DNA of 64,000 bases, taken from NCBI GenBank assembly GCA_041745295.1, contig JBGTJE010000053.1, positions 62,001-126,000 on the forward strand. The letters run 5' to 3'. The notes under the pieces were generated by a model. That model ran no database searches. It was not told the DNA's origin and worked only from the letters and a program-made list of their open reading frames with translations. The stretch comes from JANMEB01 sp041745295. Lineage in GTDB: Bacteria > Planctomycetota > Planctomycetia > Pirellulales > Pirellulaceae. Shown piece after piece: positions 46,016 to 54,245 of the stretch. Numbering within the stretch: position 1 is the first letter of the stretch; every line of letters starts with the position of its first letter. The translations under genes and the position numbers were made by a program.

Positions 46016-47017
46016 TCACTGATTCGGTTCGAGTGAAGTCTCTTTGTCCGCGAGACTTCCGGGGGAAGGGCGGTTAGGTGCGTCTCCGATGACCTGTCGG
46101 ATTGCATATTGAGGCTTTCGATTGACGTTGAGGTGCAAACGGCCGACATACTCGCCAATGATTCCGAGGCTCAGAAGCTGAAGGCCACCGAGGACGAGCA
46201 CCGCGACGATCGTGGAGGCATAACCCGGAACGCCGACCTGGGCAAACAACGCGCCAAACAAATACCAAAATGCGAGACCGATGCCGCCGGTCGCGGCAAC
46301 GATTCCAACGAATGAAACCATCTGCAATGGCAACAGAGAAAAATTAGTAAACACGTTCATCGCAAGGCCGAAGAGCTTGCCAAACGTGTAACTCGATTTT
46401 CCATCAGCTCGTTCGTGATGTGGCACCGAGACCATCTCGATGCGCTGCGTATTCCAGGCCAGCAATCCATCGATGTACGTGAAGTTCAAGTTGTACTTGA
46501 GGATCGAGCGCACTAATTCCATTCGAATCACTCGAAACGAAGTGACCGTTACCGGCATTCGAAACACGATTCGGTAAAACTGATTCACGAGCCACGAGCC
46601 AAGATTGCGGCCACCCGTGTGCTTCTTGGAATCATAGACTCCGTACACAACGTCCGCATTGGTTTGTTCCAGATGTTCGACGAGCCGCGGAATACTCTCT
46701 GGTTCGTGCTGCAGGTCGTCGTCCATCGTGACAATGATACTGCCCGTCGCATGTTGAAAGCCGCACATGAGTGCATTGTGTTGCCCGAAGTTCCGCATCA
46801 ATCGAATGGCGATGGTATTGGGCCGGTCATGGCAGCATTCACTCAAAACGTCCCACGAGTCTTGGGGACCACAATCGTCGATTAACACGATCTCAGGCGT
46901 TGGCATCCCGCGATGCAAATAGAGTTGATCGACTCGAGACAATAGTTCCCGAATGTTTCCGCCGCCTCCAAAAACCGGAATGACGATTGAGATCATCGTG
47001 GGAGTTCGTTGGCTCAC
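46016..47017 (-). CDS. polyprenyl-phosphate glycosyltransferase family 2 (ArnC/GtrB-like)
   Basis: GT2 protein of 333 residues with two C-terminal membrane helices (SLLPLQMVSFVGIVAATGGIGL and TIVAVLVLGGLQLL). The catalytic domain has SIVIPVFGGGGNI, IDDCGPQDSWDV and TMDDDLQHEPESI near 96, plus a conserved RNFGQHNAL. Such proteins make undecaprenyl-phosphate sugars. The GTG start at 47017 overlaps the stop of the GNAT gene (GTGA); an ATG at 46996 is possible. Confidence 0.9.
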   Translation of the reverse strand: MSQRTPTMISIVIPVFGGGGNIRELLSRVDQLYLHRGMPTPEIVLIDDCGPQDSWDVLSECCHDRPNTIAIRLMRNFGQHNALMCGFQHATGSIIVTMDDDLQHEPESIPRLVEHLEQTNADVVYGVYDSKKHTGGRNLGSWLVNQFYRIVFRMPVTVTSFRVIRMELVRSILKYNLNFTYIDGLLAWNTQRIEMVSVPHHERADGKSSYTFGKLFGLAMNVFTNFSLLPLQMVSFVGIVAATGGIGLAFWYLFGALFAQVGVPGYASTIVAVLVLGGLQLLSLGIIGEYVGRLHLNVNRKPQYAIRQVIGDAPNRPSPGSLADKETSLEPNQ

Positions 47018-47790
47018 GCGTCGAGAAAGCTCAGTGGGATCTGGTCAAGCCAAAAATGGTACCACGTGGTTTGGTTGACCAAAGCCATCCCATGCCGCTG
47101 ATACAATGACATCGCCGGTGTGTTGGTTGCTTGCGTCACGACGCATAGCGAGCCGGCGCCGGCGCGTCGCACGATGGGATCGACCGCTCGAAGACATGCC
47201 AGCCCTAGTCCCTTCCGCTGGTGGTTTTCGGAAACCGCGATGAGTCCGATATCGGCGACGTCAGCGCCCACGTTGACCGTGACGAACGCGGCGATCTCAT
47301 CGGTTGGCGCGACGATCGTCAAGACGTCCGTGGCCATTTCTCTCAAGCAACTTCGGTCGAGCCAAACACGATACATCCGTGCAAACGCATCGTCGCCAAA
47401 ACGTTGGTCCAGCTTGAATCGTGATTCGTGACCGGCCAACATTCCCAACTTCACAAGCGGTTCCGGCGCAGGACCAATGGCAACTGACTTCAACGTATAC
47501 TCGTTCGGCAATTTCGGTGGTTCGATAATTCCGCGAATGCGCTTGCAGTACTTAAGCTGTTGTACGATTTTGTACGGCTCGATCCGACTACGGAGTTGGT
47601 GACCGAGCGTTTCGCCATTCGTCACGGCCCAATACAACAGATCGACTTTCTCCCCGCGCGCTTTGCAGAGACAGCGACGAATCGATTCTTGGCTGGCCGG
47701 AAGGCGCGTCCGCGCGACTTGCAGCCCAAAAAATTCGCTGTCCCATTGCAACCGTTCGAACGATGGTTCCGTCAAAGTATCGCCGATCAT
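47014..47790 (-). CDS. GNAT acetyltransferase (WecD-like)
   Basis: Protein of 258 residues. The N-terminal half begins ERLQWDSEFFGLQVARTRL, as in dTDP-fucosamine acetyltransferase WecD. The GNAT domain has IGLIAVSENHQRKGLGLACL with the Q-x2-G-x-G/A acetyl-CoA loop, then TQATNTPAMSLYQRHGM. The ATG at 47790 overlaps the stop of the WecE-like gene (ATGA), so the pair should make dTDP-4-acetamido-4,6-dideoxy-galactose. Confidence 0.85.
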   Translation of the reverse strand: MIGDTLTEPSFERLQWDSEFFGLQVARTRLPASQESIRRCLCKARGEKVDLLYWAVTNGETLGHQLRSRIEPYKIVQQLKYCKRIRGIIEPPKLPNEYTLKSVAIGPAPEPLVKLGMLAGHESRFKLDQRFGDDAFARMYRVWLDRSCLREMATDVLTIVAPTDEIAAFVTVNVGADVADIGLIAVSENHQRKGLGLACLRAVDPIVRRAGAGSLCVVTQATNTPAMSLYQRHGMALVNQTTWYHFWLDQIPLSFLDA

Positions 47791-48935
47791 TTTTCCACGA
47801 GAGTCCGAATGACCTGGCACACGCGGGCAAGCTCCTCGTCGCGAATGTCGTGAAAAAACGGCAACCGTATGAGTCGCTGCGCGAACGTTTCCGTCCGCGG
47901 CAACGTGACGTCGCCACTAATTAATCGACCCATCGGTGACTTGTGCAACGGAACGTAATGGAAGACCGCGCGAATTCCCGCCTTTCGCATGTCGTCCAAG
48001 GCTTGGTCCCGAACCTCCGCGGTGGGAAGAATGACGTAAAACAAATGGTAATTGCTGGCGCAATGAGCGGGAGTATGAGGTAATTGCAACAAGCCGGCTC
48101 GGCACAGCGGTTCCAGATCGCTTTGGTACACCGCGTAAATTTCCTGCCGGCGCCTCGAGATGCTATCCATCACCTCAAGCTGGCCGTACAAAAACGCCGA
48201 ACAGATTTCGCTGGGCACGTACGACGATCCCACGTCGACCCAGGTGTATTTATCCACCTCGCCGCGAAAGAACTTCTGGCGATTGGTTCCCTTGTCGCGA
48301 ATGATCTCCGCTCGCTCGCTAAAGCTGTCGTTGTTGATGCACAGCGCTCCACCCTCACCGCAGATGTAGTTTTTCGTCTCGTGGAAGCTATAGCACCCCA
48401 AATCGCCAATCGATCCAAGCGCACGATCTTTGTAAAACGCGTTCACACCTTGGGCCGCATCCTCGACGACGAGCAACTTATGTTTCTGAGCGATCGCCAT
48501 GATCGGATCCATTTCGCAGGCGACTCCCGCGTAATGGACGACGCAAATCGCTTTGGTTCGCTCCGTTATCGCCCGTTCAATCAAAGTCTCATCGATGTTC
48601 AGCGTATCGGGGCGAATATCGACGAACACCGGCTTGGCACCCTCGCGCACGAACGCCGAAGCCGTCGAGACAAAGGTGTACGACGGCATAATGACTTCGT
48701 CGCCCGGTTGAAGATCGCACAGAATGGCTGCCATTTCCAATGAGGCAGTACACGAGGGCGTGAGCAAAACTTTGGGGATCTCAAATCGTTCCTCCATGAG
48801 GCGCGAGCAAGCCTTCGTGTAGAATCCATCTCCCCCTAAATTCCCGAGCGTCACCGCTTGGGCAATGTAATACAATTCTTTGCCCGCGATGAACGGCTTG
48901 TTAAACGGAATGGGAGAATTGTGGGAAGGGTTCAT
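47787..48935 (-). CDS. wecE: dTDP-4-amino-4,6-dideoxygalactose transaminase
   Basis: PLP aminotransferase of 382 residues, close in length to E. coli WecE. It starts PIPFNKPFIAGKELYYIAQAV and has LTPSCTASLEMAAIL, VVEDAAQGVNAFY near 165 and the PLP lysine in SFHETKNYICGEGGAL near 190. It converts dTDP-4-keto-6-deoxyglucose to dTDP-Fuc4N. The next gene is a WecD-like acetyltransferase. Confidence 0.92.
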   Translation of the reverse strand: MNPSHNSPIPFNKPFIAGKELYYIAQAVTLGNLGGDGFYTKACSRLMEERFEIPKVLLTPSCTASLEMAAILCDLQPGDEVIMPSYTFVSTASAFVREGAKPVFVDIRPDTLNIDETLIERAITERTKAICVVHYAGVACEMDPIMAIAQKHKLLVVEDAAQGVNAFYKDRALGSIGDLGCYSFHETKNYICGEGGALCINNDSFSERAEIIRDKGTNRQKFFRGEVDKYTWVDVGSSYVPSEICSAFLYGQLEVMDSISRRRQEIYAVYQSDLEPLCRAGLLQLPHTPAHCASNYHLFYVILPTAEVRDQALDDMRKAGIRAVFHYVPLHKSPMGRLISGDVTLPRTETFAQRLIRLPFFHDIRDEELARVCQVIRTLVEK

Positions 48936-48995
48936 TCGGAATTAATTCAAACTAACGGCGATCTGCCAAGGTGTGATCAATCGTTGCAAATCCTG

Positions 48996-50102
48996 TCATT
49001 GCGTTTCAGCGGACAATCCCAAGCGGTCCAGCCGATACTCGCCATTCAAAATATTTTGCCACCAAAGTTGGTTATCACAGTACCAGCGCACTGTCTTCAG
49101 AAAGCCGCTTCGAAAGTCTTCGATCGGTTTCCAGTTTAATTCGTCGCGAATCTTGGATGAATCGATGGCGTAGCGCAGGTCGTGAGCCGGCCTATCTTGC
49201 ACGAAGGTGATCAATTGATCGTATCGACCGATGCTGGGATTTTTCGACCTCAGTTGCAGGTTGCGCGCGCAAGGATATAGGTCGTCGAGCAGGGCACAAA
49301 TCATCTGGATCAAGTCAATGTTGCGCCGCTCGTTGTTACCGCCGATGTTGTACGTTGCTCCGGCTGTACCGCGGTCGGCGACTAGTTCTAACGCTCGTGC
49401 ATGGTCCTCAACGTACAGCCAATCCCGCACGTTTTCCCCTTTGCCATAGACTGGAATTGAGTCGCCGCGGAGCGCTTTGAGAATAACGGTTGGCACTAGC
49501 TTTTCGGGGAACTGATACGGGCCATAGTTATTGGAACAATTGGTAACGATAACCGGTAATCCGTAGGTGGTATTCCAAGCCCGGGCCAGGTGATCGGAAC
49601 CGGCTTTGCTGGCCGAATAAGGGGAATGCGGATCGTAGCGCGTCGCTTCCGTGAACCCTGGTTCAGAAAAATCCAACGAGCCGTACACCTCGTCCGTGGA
49701 AACATGCAGGAATCGAAATCGCTCTCGGTCCAACGTCGGCAAGCCTTCCAGATGCGCCCGGGCAGCTTGCAACATACGAAACGTTCCGACCAAATTCGTT
49801 TGAATGAACTCTTCCGGTCCATCGATCGAACGATCCACGTGCGATTCGGCGGCCAAATGGTAGACCACCTCGGGCGCAAACGAAGTGAACACGTTTTGCA
49901 AACCTGGGGTGTCGCAGATGTCGAGGACGCTGAATTGAAAACGGGAGTCCGCTTCCAAATCGCGCAGCGAGCTCCGATTACCCGCGTAAGTGAGTTTGTC
50001 CACAACGAGTATTTGGTTTTCTGGGCGCGACATGAGGTGTCGAGCCAAGTTTCCCCCGATGAATCCCGCGCCACCTGTGATTAGAATCCGACGACGTGCC
50101 AA
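48996..50102 (-). CDS. rmlB: dTDP-glucose 4,6-dehydratase
   Basis: Extended SDR of 368 residues: ITGGAGFIGGNLARHL near residue 7, AAESHVDRSIDGPEEF, HVSTDEVYGSL near 131 with the T-D-E triad, and YSASKAGSDHL with catalytic Tyr and Lys. It makes dTDP-4-keto-6-deoxyglucose, the common precursor of the WecE and FdtA/FdtB branches. The start is a TTG at 50102, preceded by AAGG 8 bases upstream. RmlC and RmlD, needed for L-rhamnose, are not seen. Confidence 0.94.
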   Translation of the reverse strand: MARRRILITGGAGFIGGNLARHLMSRPENQILVVDKLTYAGNRSSLRDLEADSRFQFSVLDICDTPGLQNVFTSFAPEVVYHLAAESHVDRSIDGPEEFIQTNLVGTFRMLQAARAHLEGLPTLDRERFRFLHVSTDEVYGSLDFSEPGFTEATRYDPHSPYSASKAGSDHLARAWNTTYGLPVIVTNCSNNYGPYQFPEKLVPTVILKALRGDSIPVYGKGENVRDWLYVEDHARALELVADRGTAGATYNIGGNNERRNIDLIQMICALLDDLYPCARNLQLRSKNPSIGRYDQLITFVQDRPAHDLRYAIDSSKIRDELNWKPIEDFRSGFLKTVRWYCDNQLWWQNILNGEYRLDRLGLSAETQ

Positions 50103-50106
50103 TTCA

Positions 50107-51096
50107 CTAACCTTGGGCCCTGACCGGCATAAACGAGTCGGACGATGAGTGTTCGCACAATCGCTGAGCTAGAAACCACTCCGTCCGCGCAAGCGATTCC
50201 AGCGTATTACCGCCGATATGCGGTGTGAGCAGGATGTTCGCGCCGCGACGGGCCAGCGCGCGAAGATTTTCGAAACTTGATTTCGGCGTGTGTTCCTGGT
50301 CGATCACATCCAGGGCAACTCCGGCCAAATGGCCGGACGCCACCAGGGACACCAAAGCCTCTTCATCGATGAGTTCGCCACGGGCCGTATTGATCAAAAC
50401 GGCGCCAGGCTTCATTTGGGACAATCGATCTCGAGTGAACAGATGATAATTCTGTGGTTGAAAATTCACGTGCAGCGAAACAATGTCGCTTCGCTGCAGC
50501 AAATCTCCCAGGGAAAGCGTCGGAAACGTATCGACGAGCGATCCGGTCATGAGTTTCGGATCGCAAATCACGACGCTCGCGCCGAGGCTTTGAAAATACC
50601 GCGCGACGATTGAACCCAATCGTCCGTAGCCCACGATTCCGACGGTCTTTTGGTGGATCTCACGACCTTGAAATGGTTCTCGATTCCATCCGCCGGCACA
50701 AACGTGCGCGTGCGCCGCGGGAATGTGCCGCAAAAGCGCCAGCGTAAGAGCGAGCGTATGCTCGGCCGTGGCCCGGATTTCCTTGAGAAATTCGACCTCG
50801 CCTTGGAGCGAAAAGATCTGAATCCCGCGTCGTTGTGCCGCTTCCACATCGATGTGATTCAAGCCAGTGGTGTTGGTAATGATTGCCTTCAGTTTTGGCG
50901 CCGCGTCAAGGACTTCGGTATCGATCAAATTTCGCAGCCGAACCCACAGGTATTGGCAAGCGCTCACTCGATGCAATAGTTCTACCCGCGTGAGGTCCGC
51001 CAGCTCAACTTCAAAACATCGGCGCAGCGCCGCAAGTGCCGTCGTGTTGAACGCGGCGCTTTCGGCGATCAGCAGAGTAGGTTTCTGGTCACTCAT
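50107..51096 (-). CDS. D-isomer-specific 2-hydroxyacid dehydrogenase
   Basis: NAD-dependent dehydrogenase of 329 residues. The nucleotide-binding motif is VGIVGYGRLGSIVARYF near residue 150; the catalytic Arg lies in INTARGELIDEEAL near 237, Glu in DVIDQEHTP, and His in LLTPHIGGNT. It resembles phosphoglycerate/hydroxypyruvate dehydrogenases. In this locus it may supply or remove a hydroxyacid used in polymer decoration, but that is inference. The ATG at 51096 gives the normal N-terminus. Confidence 0.87.
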   Translation of the reverse strand: MSDQKPTLLIAESAAFNTTALAALRRCFEVELADLTRVELLHRVSACQYLWVRLRNLIDTEVLDAAPKLKAIITNTTGLNHIDVEAAQRRGIQIFSLQGEVEFLKEIRATAEHTLALTLALLRHIPAAHAHVCAGGWNREPFQGREIHQKTVGIVGYGRLGSIVARYFQSLGASVVICDPKLMTGSLVDTFPTLSLGDLLQRSDIVSLHVNFQPQNYHLFTRDRLSQMKPGAVLINTARGELIDEEALVSLVASGHLAGVALDVIDQEHTPKSSFENLRALARRGANILLTPHIGGNTLESLARTEWFLAQRLCEHSSSDSFMPVRAQG

Positions 51097-51101
51097 GAAT
51101 T

Positions 51102-51278
51102 GTAGGGTGGGACAAGCGTGCGTTGGTTTGGTTTTGTTCTGCGATGCGAATACGCTCAATCAACGCCGATTCGCGTTGCACGACCTGTGTTCGCATGCGA
51201 GTCCCACCAAACATTTCGTGTCGATGATCCATTTCGTGCAACTTCATTGGTGGGACTCGAAGACTCGTCCCACCCTAC
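51102..51278. repeat. nested inverted-repeat element (MITE/REP-like)
   Basis: The outer arms GTAGGGTGGGAC (51102-51113) and its exact complement (51267-51278) bound a 177-base element. A second inner pair, CGAGTCCCACCA (51198-51209) and its complement (51248-51259), is nested inside. The element fills the gap between the dehydrogenase and epimerase genes and has no coding capacity. Confidence 0.6.
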
Positions 51279-51310
51279 CGAAGATTTGTGAGTCATCCGT
51301 TTGCCTCAGA

Positions 51311-52363
51311 TTACGCGTGTAAGCCGGCCGTCATGGACTCGACCATTTCGCTAACGATTTCTTTTAGGGTACGGGTCGGTTTCCATCCCGGATAATGCGA
51401 CTGGAGTTTGCGGAGGTCGGAGTAATAGCAAATGTGATCGCCGATTCGGTTTTCATTTACGTAGGTTAATTTTGGCTTCTTTCCACTGATCTGCGCGATC
51501 AGTTCCACGCACTCAAGGAGGCTTGCGGCGTTCTGTTTTCCGCCGCCCAAGTTATAGACTTCGCCGGGGCGAGGATTTTGCGCGAAATGCCAGAAGGCAT
51601 TGATGACGTCGAAGCTGTGAATCTGATCGCGAACTTGTTTGCCTTGGTAGCCGAAGATGGAGTAGTGACCCTCGCGCAGCGTTTGGGCGACGAGGTAGCT
51701 GAGAAAGCCGTGCAATTCGACTCCGGAATGGGCCGGACCGGTGAGACAGCCGCCACGAAACGTACCCGTCTTCATGCCGAAATAGCGACCGTATTCCTGA
51801 GTCATTACATCCGCAGCGACTTTGGAGGCCCCGAACAACGAATGCAGGGACTGATCGATCGAAAAGGATTCGTCGATCCCGTGCTCGTATTTGGGATCGT
51901 CGTAATCCCAACGCGTCGCCAGCTCTTTGAGAGCAATTCGATTCGGACCGTCACCGTAGACCTTGTTGGTGCTCATAAAGATGAACACGGCTTCCGGCGT
52001 GTGTCGCCTGCAGGATTCCAACAGGTTCAACGTGCCGACCGCATTGACGTCGAAATCATCGAACGGGACCTTTGCCGCCAAGTCGTGGCTCGGCTGGGCC
52101 GCCGCATGGACCACCAACTCGAACCGACCGCGCTGAAACAGATCATTGACGTCGTTGCGGTTGCGGATATCCAACGGCAAATGTTGAAATCGTTGACAAC
52201 TCGACTCGAGGCGCTCGCGGTTCCAGTTGGTATCCCCTTTTTCGCCAAAGAATTGGGCCCGCATGTTGTTGTCGACTCCCTTCACTTCGAACCCTAACTT
52301 GTCGAAAAAAGTAACTGCTTCAGAGCCAATCAATCCGCTGCTGCCGGTTACCAAAACACGCAT
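51311..52363 (-). CDS. NAD-dependent epimerase-like SDR with Phe at the catalytic Tyr
   Basis: Extended SDR of 350 residues. TGSSGLIGSEAVTFF starts the Rossmann fold; MSTNKVYGDGPNR near 129 is the Ser/Thr segment; the usual YxxxK reads SLFGASKVAAD near 170, so Phe takes the place of the catalytic Tyr. The rest (GYQGKQVRDQIHSFDV, VYNLGGGKQNAASL) is close to CDP-paratose/tyvelose 2-epimerases. It may be an epimerase with another acid/base or a dehydratase-like paralogue. It is distinct from the related gene at 30402. Confidence 0.75.
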   Translation of the reverse strand: MRVLVTGSSGLIGSEAVTFFDKLGFEVKGVDNNMRAQFFGEKGDTNWNRERLESSCQRFQHLPLDIRNRNDVNDLFQRGRFELVVHAAAQPSHDLAAKVPFDDFDVNAVGTLNLLESCRRHTPEAVFIFMSTNKVYGDGPNRIALKELATRWDYDDPKYEHGIDESFSIDQSLHSLFGASKVAADVMTQEYGRYFGMKTGTFRGGCLTGPAHSGVELHGFLSYLVAQTLREGHYSIFGYQGKQVRDQIHSFDVINAFWHFAQNPRPGEVYNLGGGKQNAASLLECVELIAQISGKKPKLTYVNENRIGDHICYYSDLRKLQSHYPGWKPTRTLKEIVSEMVESMTAGLHA

Positions 52364-52496
52364 GATTGCTTAGTCCTGTTAATTGTAATGGCCTCCAATG
52401 GTCGCGGCCGAAGCATTGCCGAACCGCGGAATGATCGGACCACGACGATTCGACCAACCGAACATCGGTAAATGCAAGCTCGGCTTGTCGATTCCT

Positions 52497-53303
52497 TCAT
52501 CCGCTAGTCTTGACTTGGGCGTCGAAAAAAGTGTCGCCTGAACGCAAGTCAAATCGCGAATGGTGTCGCACGGTATCAACAAACCATATTTCCTTGGACT
52601 TGTGGGCCGCTTTGAAAAACAACGAGGCTCTATACATCCAGGCAAATCGGGACCGATAGAAATGCACAACGCTGTCAATCCGATAATCAAAGACGATGCA
52701 GCGTGGTCGAAATGCCTGCTCGAGCAACCAAACGGCATCCGCGCAGATCAAGGGTTTGCGCGGATCTTGCGGATTGTCGATCGTAGGACCATCAATATAT
52801 AAGAAATCCAATCCACGATTTTGAAGACTCTGGGCGTACAAGGGTTCATATCGACACTGGGCTGGCGATCGATCAAGTTCCACAAGGCGACGGCAAACGA
52901 GCGGTTTGATACGGGATGTGTTCAAACCCGAATGGACAAGCCGGTCCATCGTTTCGGACAAGTATTTCTCATTCTCGTCCACCGTAAAGACTTGGCATTG
53001 CGGATTCCAATTCGCATACGTCGCAAAAATGGAAGTTGTCGCTCCTCCGCCAAGTTCGAGGATTGTTGTCGGCCGAATCTCATCGAGGAGCTGGGCAAGT
53101 TCCAACAATTTAAATTCCGAAAAATAGTGTCGAAGACCTCCCGCTGCGGTTTGAGATTTTAAATAGTCGGCCGCCTGTGGAAAAAACTGTGGGAGATTCG
53201 TGGATGCTTTTTCGGACACGGTCCGATAGCGACGCGACATTAAGAACAACGACGCGCGCCGTGAAATCTCAGAAACCGGCCGGCCGAGTAACGCACCCAA
53301 CAT
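52497..53303 (-). CDS. class I SAM methyltransferase-fold protein
   Basis: Protein of 268 residues with a methyltransferase-like core: TTILELGGGATTSIFA near residue 80, VFTVDENEKYLSETM, FLYIDGPTIDNPQ near 165 (D-x-P instead of the usual D-A-x-H) and VLLEQAFRPRCIVFDYR-like strands. It resembles the MTase_24 group. Neighbours are the CMP-sugar gene 24 bases away and the epimerase-like gene after a 133-base gap. The substrate is unknown, and it may not be catalytic. Confidence 0.55.
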   Translation of the reverse strand: MLGALLGRPVSEISRRASLFLMSRRYRTVSEKASTNLPQFFPQAADYLKSQTAAGGLRHYFSEFKLLELAQLLDEIRPTTILELGGGATTSIFATYANWNPQCQVFTVDENEKYLSETMDRLVHSGLNTSRIKPLVCRRLVELDRSPAQCRYEPLYAQSLQNRGLDFLYIDGPTIDNPQDPRKPLICADAVWLLEQAFRPRCIVFDYRIDSVVHFYRSRFAWMYRASLFFKAAHKSKEIWFVDTVRHHSRFDLRSGDTFFDAQVKTSG

Positions 53304-53327
53304 GAAAGCCCTTGTGTCCTCTGCTAA

Positions 53328-54089
53328 TTAAGTCGAACGATCGAGTCCGTTTGGGTTCTGAATACATTCCTGGGCAGGACGACCGGGAAAATGGTCGGGT
53401 CCAAGTTGGAACAACTTCTCGCCAAGGAATAAATCCAGCGGTTCGTCAATGTTGCAAGCCCTCTGCGGTGGTATCAGCCAAGCCCGGCAATCGTCGCCTT
53501 GGAGCGAGTTTTTTTCCATCAGCACGTCGCGCCGCGTTAAATAGACCGAGCCATCGCGCAAATATAAAGGGCGCAAATCTTGGCGACGTTGGCCTTCGAA
53601 CGCCTCCGCAAAATCGGGATCGCGAACTCGACCATCGACGGCGATCCATTTCATTCGGGCCGGATGCCGCTCGCCGACCGACGTAAAGCCAATCACCGAA
53701 TCCGCATCGGATTTTTGGAGCAATGTCACTGCCCCGTCGATGTCGGAACTCAGTCGCAGCGGGTTGGTCGGTTGCAGAGTAAATATTGCATCGAAGCGAT
53801 CGCCTTCCGCCTCGAGCTTGCGAACGACGTCTTGAAGAACGGGAATGGTTGGGGTCGTGTCCAAAGCCAACTCGGCCGGCCGCAGGAAGGGAACGTCCAA
53901 ATCGAGGGCGCGGCCTGCGTCTGCGATTTCCGGATCGTCCGTGGAAAGGACGACGCGGGCCAACGATCGCGCCTTTAATGCGACCTCGGCCGTATGGGCC
54001 AGCAATGATTTGCCTCCCAGCAGCGCCAAATTCTTGTGCGGGATCGACTTGGACCCGCCGCGGGCAGTCACAATTCCCAAGACTCGCAT
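53328..54089 (-). CDS. acylneuraminate cytidylyltransferase family protein
   Basis: Nucleotidyltransferase of 253 residues. The CTP-binding start is VLGIVTARGGSKSIPHKNLALLGG, with LARVVLSTDDPEIAD near 45 and LQPTNPLRLSSDIDGAV near 104. It activates a nonulosonic acid as its CMP derivative. It lies 156 bases downstream of the epimerase and synthase genes, completing a CMP-sialic- or CMP-legionaminic-acid-like route. The C-terminal 35 residues are extra. Confidence 0.87.
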   Translation of the reverse strand: MRVLGIVTARGGSKSIPHKNLALLGGKSLLAHTAEVALKARSLARVVLSTDDPEIADAGRALDLDVPFLRPAELALDTTPTIPVLQDVVRKLEAEGDRFDAIFTLQPTNPLRLSSDIDGAVTLLQKSDADSVIGFTSVGERHPARMKWIAVDGRVRDPDFAEAFEGQRRQDLRPLYLRDGSVYLTRRDVLMEKNSLQGDDCRAWLIPPQRACNIDEPLDLFLGEKLFQLGPDHFPGRPAQECIQNPNGLDRST

Positions 54090-54245
54090 CGGTTAGTTAA
54101 GAGTTGAAAGTTAAGATTCGAGAGTCAAGAAATGAGAACATAAAGGCGCCAATGAACTCCCGGAGTCCTTCTGGGCCAAGACGAAGGAGCTATAACGAGT
54201 ACACACGTCTTCGCTTTCAACTCTCAACTTTTAACTCTCAACTTC
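54090..54245. repeat. inverted GTTGAAAGTTAAGA-type repeat cluster
   Basis: The gap starts with GTTAAGAGTTGAAAGTTAAG and ends with the opposite-strand version of this AGTTAA/AGTTGAGAG pattern (TTTCAACTCTCAACTTTTAA). The two halves could fold into a long imperfect stem. There is no gene in it. Its function is unknown; it could be a degraded insertion or an mRNA-stabilising structure inside the operon. Confidence 0.5.

Noticed and set aside
45654..46019. N-terminal extension of the methyltransferase at 44793
   Set aside because: It is the out-of-frame reading of the SMR-type membrane protein gene; the ATG at 45653 with ATGA overlap is the better start.
48084..48743. 219-codon + strand frame
   Set aside because: Antisense to the WecE-like aminotransferase gene; composition typical of a shadow frame.
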